From contig NC_065920.1 of assembly GCF_024586455.1 (NCBI RefSeq), forward strand, positions 12,796,144 through 12,860,143: DNA of 64,000 nucleotides. Reading direction: 5' to 3'. The notes below the pieces were generated by a model. That model ran no database searches. It was given only the letters and a program-made list of their open reading frames with translations, and was not told where the DNA came from. Shown in pieces: positions 57,546-64,000 of this stretch. The translations under genes and the position numbers were made by a program. Each line of letters opens with the position of its first letter. Position 1 is the first letter of the stretch. Origin of the DNA: Bactrocera neohumeralis. Lineage: Eukaryota > Arthropoda > Insecta > Diptera > Tephritidae.

Positions 57546-58192
57546 ATGGCTACGGTAAAGCGTACCGTCATCATTAAGAAGGTTTCCGTGAGCGGCGCGC
57601 CAAACCAACCGCCGCCGAAACCCATTACAATATCGCAAGCCGATTTCGAGAAGGCTTGCTTGGAGGCGCACAATAAATTTCGAGCCATGCACGGCACACC
57701 ACCGCTCAGCATTAATCCAAACCTCACGCAGGTCGCCGCCAAATGGGCGCAGGTTAGCTGCAGTACACCATAATGCAGTGTCATGAAGTTTAAAAAGTTT
57801 CTTTCATTCTCCCTACAGAACCTAGCAAAACGGCAGAAGATGGAGCACAGCCCCAATGGCAAGTACGGTGAGAATATCTATTACAGCAGCGGCCAGCAGG
57901 TGACACCGGATATGCCCGCGAAGATGTGGTATGACGAGATCGCCAAATATGATTTCGCCAAGTCAGTGTTCAATCCGTATACCGGACACTTTACACAGCT
58001 GATATGGCGCGACACGAAGCAAGTGGGCGTGGCCTATGCGACGTCGTGAGTGTGATATGTATTTAAAAGCGTGTAGCATCATTTTCCAAACTGCTCTTTT
58101 TCAGTGGTGAAAAGGTTTGGGTTGTCGCCAATTACGATCCACCGGGTAATGTAAATGGTTTCTTCAAGGATAATGTGCCACCAAAAAAGTGA
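57546..58192 (+). CDS. CAP-superfamily protein, GAPR-1 type (CAP gene 2)
   Basis: Exons 57546-57752, 57819-58045 and 58105-58192 join in frame (CAG|GTTAGC, TACAG|AA, CGTC|GTGAGT, TTCAG|T) to give 173 aa. It is about 25 residues longer than CAP gene 1 because of a basic then proline-rich N-terminus (KRTVIIKK, then PNQPPPKP), and it has no signal peptide. The CAP cavity residues are His42 in EAHNKF, Glu87 in YGENIY, Glu109 in MWYDE and His126 in TGHFTQLIW. VVANYDPPGN closes the domain. The C-terminus is lysine-rich (PPKK). The ATG has A at -3. It is expected to be an intracellular, membrane-associated GLIPR2-like protein, by family knowledge only. Intron positions and phases equal those of CAP gene 1. 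The coding sequence is clearly more GC-rich than its surroundings. Confidence 0.93.
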
Positions 58193-58371
58193 GGAGCAAA
58201 CAGGAAACGAGCTTCGAGCAATATTTTAAGGCCACCGCTTTTTGGTAACCACTGAAAGGTGTAGAGAAAGGCTAACAGCTCTAGTTGCGCTCACAATTGC
58301 CTAGTTGTTTCAAAACTGCTTTCGAAATGGAATGAGAAACTCGACATAAATAATTTATATTAAGAGAGAGC

Positions 58372-58377
58372 AATAAA
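58372..58377 (+). terminator. Polyadenylation signal of CAP gene 2
   Basis: AATAAA 180 bases after the stop codon, the first such hexamer downstream. Confidence 0.55.
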
Positions 58378-58487
58378 ATGGTTTTGTATAGGGTTGCCAT
58401 ATCAAAATGGAACGGGTTAACTGAAATAAATTCAAAGTAGCTGCACTGAACTCGTAGTTATGCATTGTTATTTCAACTCTTCTCTTT

Positions 58488-59016
58488 TTTATTACCATTC
58501 TTTCAACGGTATATTTTATGCTGCTATTTTTGTATAGAGTCGAACACTCTACAGAGTAAAACGAGAAAAATCGGTTTACAAAGGTGTTATAGGCTAACAA
58601 AAACGTCAGAAACACAAATTTTACGGAAGAAATTGCAGAAGGAAGATGCACCCAGGCTTTTTTTAAAAATTGAAAATGGGCGTGGCCTCGCCCACTTATG
58701 GACCAAACACCATATCTCAGGAACTACTCTACCGATTTCAATGAAATTCGGTATATAATATTTTCTTAACACCCTGATGACATGTACGAAATATGGGTGA
58801 CATCGGTTCACAACCACGCCTTCTTCCAATATAACGCTATTTTGAATTCCCTTATGCCTTCTCTGTACTATATACATTAGGAACTTTTATTAATAACATT
58901 ATCACTTTCAACGGTATAAAATGTTTTAGCCCTTCCTTACTTGTTTATTATCATTTTTTCAGCGGTATATTTTATGTTGCTATCTATAAGTCGAACACTT
59001 GGTAAAACGAGAAAAC
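58488..59016. repeat. Pair of direct repeats flanking a 370-bp segment
   Basis: 58488-58570 and 58944-59016 share TTTATTA.CATT.TTTCA.CG, GTATATTTTATG.TGCTAT, GTCGAACACT and GTAAAACGAGAAAA. The segment between contains a conserved-looking block with GGGCGTGGCCTCGCCCACTT at about 58679 and ACCGATTTCAATGAAATTCG near 58731. It may be an element bounded by direct repeats or a local duplication. Confidence 0.65.
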
Positions 59017-59029
59017 TGTGATGTGTTAT

Positions 59030-59940
59030 ACGGTAAGCCGGCTGCTGATTTGAGTTAACATATAAAGTAAACTTCGTTCATGAAAGGCGATAGTTCACAT
59101 AAAGTCGTATTAGAATCATAGACTACCGAAAATACAGAAGAAAGCAGTCAAACCAGAGTTCAGCGACACTATACGCTTACAAGAAGAGCGACATATGCGA
59201 CAAGGCGACTAAACAAATGAAACAGGCGACCAATTTAAAACTATAAAGCAGAAGATGTAAGAAACCTGTGGAGCACAAATATAATTCTGTAAACCATTCA
59301 GGAGAGTTTCTCGAAAAGTTCACAGAGATGCTTAAGAGCATAAAACCACCGATTATGGGATTCCCGTCTCACTATTCGGTGGAAATCCGACGAATGAATT
59401 TATTGAAGCTGTAAAATTACCGGCTGCATTATTTCAACTCGACGAATTTCACAAATTGCGAAGTCTATTTATTAAAAACTACCTACGTCTTCCCTAAATT
59501 GGTACAAAATTCATTGTGAATGATTCGAGAAGTTATAGAGACCGTGACGATGTATCTCTTGTCATTAAATACCATAACGTCAAAGTGTTGTATTCTATGG
59601 TCTCCTGACTACCACAGAACTGAAGTTCCTCATGATATCCGCTTTTGTATGTAGATCTAACACCAGCACCTAGAACTATATCAGTCTCGAAAACCTACAT
59701 ACAAACATAGCATCATAGACTTGTGAAACCCAAAGGTAAGTCTAAGATATGTCGTCCAAGCGGTTCATGAGTCTTAATATGTATTCAATCTGAAGCAATC
59801 AAAGCTGAGGAAAATAAGGTGCTCTACAGCTTTACTCGAGGTCTAGAGTTATAGATAAAATATCTACACATACTTCGAGACTAAAAAACATAATTTACAA
59901 TAGATATTTATCCATATTTCTAGCATAGAACCATTAGTTA
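59030..59940. other. No gene recognised
   Basis: Mixed sequence, possibly the decayed 5' part of the RTE-like relic that follows; no motif readable. Confidence 0.3.
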
Positions 59941-59944
59941 AATG

Positions 59945-60505
59945 GTTTACAACCAGCCGGTTTAAGACTTGAGATCATTGAGCCAGGTTCACTGTCATTA
60001 CGGGCATGACATCATAGCATTAGATACCAAACGAGGTTGCAGACAAGGCGACTTCTTCAATCTACTCCTCGCCAATGACATCGATATTATTAGCCATAAC
60101 AACCGCGCCTTTAGTTCTGCTTTCTCAAAGTTGGAGAAAGAAGCAAAGCAAATTGGTCTGGTAGTGAACGAGGGCTAGACGAAATATCTGCTGTCATCAA
60201 ACAAACAGTCGTCGCACTCGCAATTGGATACTGCGTCGAATACTCTCAGAGCTGGAGTGTTTTCATCCATTCGGACGACATGACCTAGCCTCTGAAAGTA
60301 TTCGACGCAGTACCCACCGGGGGAAGCAGAGGAAGCGAAAAACCTCCATTCCGTTGGAAATACTAGGTGAAGAAGGACCTGGCTACACTTGGAATCTTTA
60401 ATTAACGCCAAACAGCGAAGGGAAATAACGATTGGCGCGTTTGTAAACGAGGCTTTAACGTAAGCGGTATATACGCCAATAAAGAAGAAGAAGAAGTTGG
60501 AAGCG
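59945..60505 (+). mobile_element. RTE-like reverse transcriptase relic with 3' end
   Basis: The plus-strand frame from about 59969 reads LDTKRGCRQGDFFNLLLAND, then DIDIISHNNRAFSSAFSKLE and KQIGLVVNEG.TKYLLSSNK. Most of the sequence between the R-Q-G-D motif and the (A/N)D-D motif is deleted. After a rearranged hairpin (60229-60312) the frame VFDAVPTGGSRG...PPFRWKY gives the C-terminal block. The tail is CAATAAAGAAGAAGAAG. The same 3' block ends the copy at 22.07-22.69 kb. Confidence 0.7.
60229..60312. repeat. Inverted repeat inside the RTE relic
   Basis: Arms 60229-60251 (TACTGCGTCGAATACTCTCA...) and 60290-60312 (...GAAAGTATTCGACGCAGTA) are reverse complements with one mismatch in 23. The left arm and its neighbour encode GHVVRMDENTPALRVFDAV on the minus strand, which belongs to the plus-strand element. 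A piece of the element has therefore been inverted and duplicated. Confidence 0.85.
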
Positions 60506-60519
60506 AGATATTAATCTTA

Positions 60520-61110
60520 TAATAAGAAAATAATAAAACTGTAAAGCGGGGGTGAGGCTTCCTCAGAGGTTTCTAAGAAAATATTATTCACAGTACCAAG
60601 CGAAAAGAAATCACCGTTTTTTTAACTGATTACACAAATGAAAGTAGTGGGCAGAAACGCTGTCTCATACACTAATTGAGTTCCAAAAAAAAAATCATTA
60701 ACAACTGACTTGACCCAAAAAAATACCCGCAGCCAATAACAGTAAATTTCTTTCAAACGCTAATTGCACGCATAAATTCTTAAGAAATTATCGTTTCACA
60801 CAAATTCTAGCTTCTTTAAAACCCACTCCCACGTTCCGCTTTTTTAATTGGGTAATTAACGGTAAATTTAAAAACACAATAACCGTTATAATTCATATAG
60901 TCAAATTAAGTGTAGTGATAGGTCCTACAACTGCACAAGAGACAGACACATAGCCGGCATCCACACAAGGACATATTGTGAGCACACGAGCGCACACAGA
61001 CACACACATAACTACCCATTTAATACCTAATTTAGCAGCAACATGCAAAATAGTGCCGCTAGCCAGCAACTCAAATCGGTTGTATCGCTTAATGGGCACA
61101 GCAACTCACT
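60520..61110. other. Repeat-poor spacer
   Basis: AT-rich, then CA-rich (ACACACATAAC near 61001). No gene supported. Confidence 0.35.
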
Positions 61111-61111
61111 C

Positions 61112-61134
61112 TGTGTGTGTGTGTGTGTGTGTGT
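61112..61134. repeat. (GT)n microsatellite
   Basis: Eleven or twelve GT dinucleotides followed by ACATATACATATG. Confidence 0.9.
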
Positions 61135-61574
61135 ACATATACATATGTATGCGTGGATGTTTGGTTATATACATGTGGGAGTGTGTGTGTTTGTTTAGCT
61201 TATTAAAAGTGCGCGTCATCGTCAATATTAAATAGAATTAAGTGGCATTGCGGTGAACATTCTAATGCAGGAAGCATGTATGTACATATATGTTTGTATG
61301 TGGCTGAGTGTGTCGCCTCCTGTTTAATGCCACAACAATATGATCTCCTGCGCTTTACAAACACACGCATACATATATATGCTGTTCACAGCATGACAAC
61401 AAAGTTGCAACATAATTTTTAGTTAAATTAAAATATGCAGATATTTATGTGGTCTACGTGACTCGCACACACACACGCAGCCACAAGTACACATAACTGT
61501 AGGCTATTTATTTTTAAATGCGTGGTTAGGCAAAAGGTTATAAATTTAGTTTCAAAATGAAGAAAAAACGTTGA

Positions 61575-62345
61575 CGTCAGCTGCAGCGAAGCTGTAATAC
61601 CCTACACATATACAAAAGATTATTTACAAGAACTCGATTTCGGTAGTTCAGTTTGTATGGCAGCTATATGTTATAGTGGTCCGATTTGAACAATTTCTTC
61701 GGAGATTGCATCACAGCCTTGGATAATAATCTGTGCATAATTTCTTGAAGATAGCTCTTCAAATCAAATAGTTTTCCCTACAAGTAATTTGTTAATATCG
61801 TTCAGTTTGTACAGCTCTATCAAAAAGTTACCCGATCTGAACAAGTAATTTGTTAAGATATCTTCAAATCAGTTTTCATACAAGTATGGATTCATCGTTC
61901 AGTATGGCATATATGCTCTAGTAATCCGATCTGAACAATTTCCGCGGATATTGTATCTTAGCCTTAGACAATAATCCGTGCCAAATTTCGTAACAATATC
62001 TCGTCAAATGAAAAAGTTTTTCATACAAGAACCCGAATTTTGATCCTTCAGTTTGTATGGCAGCTATAAGTTATAGCGGTCCTATAATGGCGATTCCGAC
62101 AAATGAGCAGCTTCTTGGCGAGAAAAGGATGTATGCAAAAATTTTTGTCGATATCTCAAAAAATCAGGGACTATTTCGCATATATACAGACAGACAGAGA
62201 GACAGGCGGATATGGCTTAAGCGACTCAGCTCGTCACGCTGATCATATATATACAAATGTATTATATACAAGTATATTTTATAGGGTCTCTTTTGTATTC
62301 TTCTGGCCGTTTCAAACTTTGGAGCAAACTTAATATATTCAAAAC
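61575..62345 (+). repeat. Dispersed repeat A, longest copy with internal repetition
   Basis: TTCAGTTTGTATGGCAGCTA recurs in full or diverged form near 61649, 61803, 61900 and 62049. Most cores are followed by TATAGTGGTCCGAT or a variant. The last part carries TTCCGACAAATGAGCAGCTT, GATATCTCAAAAA, TATACAGACAGACAGA and ACTCAGCTCGTCACGCTGAT, then TATAGGGTCTC. The other copies in the window (1.1-1.7, 9.95, 21.76 kb) are the reverse complement of this last part. Confidence 0.8.
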
Positions 62346-62501
62346 AGGTTGTAATGAAGGAATAAAGGGTGTTCCACAAGAAAGTATGTAATTTTTTTGA
62401 GTAAACACTGAGAAGAAAAGCAAACTAAAGGACGAAAAAAAAACACTTTTGTCTTCCCGCAGATCTCCAACTCTAAATGCACGCCACGAAATACCCTATA
62501 T

Positions 62502-62632
62502 TCGTTTCCACGACAGACGGATCCAAGTAACCGGAACGGAGCCGAGTTCTTATCCGTCCAATGACTCTCAACTCGGCATCATGCCTCTAAATTAGTTCAG
62601 GAAAACTTCTGCCGAACAACAACAATAGCCAC
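62502..62632 (+). mobile_element. CAA-tailed short retroposon, third copy
   Basis: TCGTTTCCACGACAGACGGA, AAGTAACCGGAACGGAGCCG and ACTCTCAACTCGGCA match the 104-bp element at 50985-51088. About 35 extra bases follow before the terminal GAACAACAACAAT tail. Target duplications are not obvious. Confidence 0.65.
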
Positions 62633-62634
62633 CA

Positions 62635-64000
62635 TATATACTTATGTATTTGTAGGCGTTCGTTTTGGTCGCTAATATTCGCAGCTGCTGTTGTTGGTTT
62701 TTCGCTTTCAATGCGCGCACCAGCATATAACGGTCAATACGCACGCACGCACGCGAAGAGTCTGCAAGCCAACGGTAGCGCTGACTATATTGGCTGCACA
62801 CGCATCTAGCCATTCACTGCTGTATGTGAGTAAGCGATCGCAGTGCGGTGCGTGTTCGTGGCTTTGAAATGTTGTTGACTTTTGCATATTTGCGGCAGTA
62901 GTAGTTGTTATTGTTGTGCTGTGTTTTAGCTTGTTCTACTGTCGGCATTTGCAACTAAATTTATGGCGTTATTTCCGCATCCGGTTTCCGTTGAACGCAT
63001 GTTTTACGCGCCATATCCGCCAGCCTTATGCAGCGCGCGCAACAATGCAAACAACGCCAGCAACAACAACAACAACAATCACAAATAATGTGCAACAAAG
63101 CGTTGATATTTAATTTAAAAATTATTTATGCCTTTATCATAATAAACGTCAGCGTAATTTACGTGCACACTAAAGGCATACAGTTCTGTATATGTATGTG
63201 AGGCATACATACATATGTAGTAGAATAGGTAACCACAATCACGCAGTCAAAAGCTTGCAACATAATAATGTATCACGCACATACATACAGGCATTTATAT
63301 GCGTTTGTTTTTATCTTTATTATATACACACTCACGCATGGCTTGCGGCTGCCCATAATAAAATGTGCTTTGCGGTTGCACGGGGCGTATGAGTGATATT
63401 GTTTTGTTTTTCAATTAAATCATGCAACTAATTTCATAATAACCGATAACTAAGCGCAAAGCTTACGTGCAGTTATATTTATATTTGTTTATGCGCATAT
63501 CTATAAAGCTATTACTCCATTCATTTGCGCTAATTTTCGTTTAAATTACACTTCGGTTCAACTGGAAAATTGAATGTGCCAACAATTGCATATTGTAAGC
63601 TAATTATTTGCAGAGGCATAGCAGTATATATAAGCATGATAATATAAGCTAATATATCTGCTTGAGTTACTGGACAATTCAGGCATAATTATTTATAGTG
63701 CAACAATATGTTGGCATATTTATCTTATTGCGTAGAAAAAGTAATTTCTGTCATTAAAAAAGATAATAATAATAAAGAATAAAATAGAAAGGTTAAGAAT
63801 TTGATCAAAATTAAATTAGCTTGAAAGACAGCAGTAACAACTCATTTGGTATGAAAAATTATAATCTTGAAAGCTTTGTCTGTACGGAATTAAAATTTAC
63901 TGGTGTATGACACTTACCGGGCATTTTTTAGTTGTATTAATTCTGAAAGTAGAATAAAGATATTATTTAATATCATTGAGCTATTTTTTCATAATCCCGA
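62635..64000. other. Single-copy-looking block to window end
   Basis: Contains GCACGCACGCACGCG (62741), CAACAACAACAACAACAA (63060) and ATACATACATATGTAG tracts (63205). The GC-richer part 62640-63060 could be a promoter or untranslated exon of a gene outside the window. No coding exon could be supported. The last 400 bases are AT-rich. Confidence 0.35.

Overview
The window looks like euchromatic or sub-heterochromatic nuclear DNA of a higher fly. The best guess is a tephritid fruit fly, inferred from AT-richness, short GT-AG introns, CAA/CA/ACATACATATG low complexity and the repeat types. Species identity cannot be read from the sequence. Four protein-coding genes can be supported, all on the + strand and all with exon structures I could join in frame. 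They are an MKRN2OS-like (MKRN2 opposite-strand protein family) gene at 9131-13556 (3 exons), a secreted pancreatic-lipase/phospholipase-A1-type serine lipase at 36066-39241 (3 exons), and two GAPR-1-type CAP-superfamily genes at 48205-48910 and 57546-58192. The CAP genes have 3 exons each with identical intron positions and phases.

The rest is mostly intergenic or intronic DNA filled with decayed transposons and tandem repeats. DNA-transposon relics are of the Tc1/mariner superfamily. Mariner-type pieces lie near 1.2-1.6, 5.3-5.6, 26.4-27.2 and 42.1-42.5 kb. Tc1/IS630-like DDE pieces lie near 22.8-23.7, 25.2-26.3, 42.7-43.6, 45.2-46.1 and 50.6-51.5 kb. Non-LTR retrotransposon relics include Jockey-type RNase H and C-terminal zinc-knuckle pieces near 11.2-11.9, 15.1-16.0, 28.7-29.1, 49.2-50.1 and 52.9-53.8 kb. 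LOA-like C-termini are near 7.4-7.9 and 27.9-28.4 kb, and RTE-like pieces near 22.1-22.7, 29.9-30.9 and 59.9-60.5 kb. None is intact. A short retroposon-like element with a CAA tail occurs three times (51.0, 55.8, 62.5 kb), once with a clear 10-bp target duplication. An abundant dispersed repeat (called repeat A here) occurs at about 1.1-1.7, 10.0, 10.75, 21.8 and 61.6-62.3 kb.

The most striking property is the number of different tandem arrays with monomers of about 90-150 bp: 8.2, 13.8, 16.3, 18.8, 31.3, 33.9, 39.4, 40.1 and 46.7 kb. Shorter-period arrays lie at 10.4 and 32.5 kb, and an irregular repeat fills lipase intron 1. Several arrays share a TGGCAAC core.

Blocks richer in CA/CAA repeats and poor in transposons (about 3.2-5.0, 17.1-18.6, 20.6-21.5, 24.5-25.0, 27.2-27.9, 31.8-32.5, 34.9-35.6, 51.5-52.8, 54.7-55.3, 60.8-61.6 and 62.6-63.6 kb) look like ordinary single-copy intergenic or regulatory DNA. 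I see no operon, CRISPR array, tRNA, rRNA or bacterial feature, and no virus-derived gene that I could name. The genes do not form an obvious pathway. The two CAP genes are probably a local duplication pair; the other two are unrelated neighbours.
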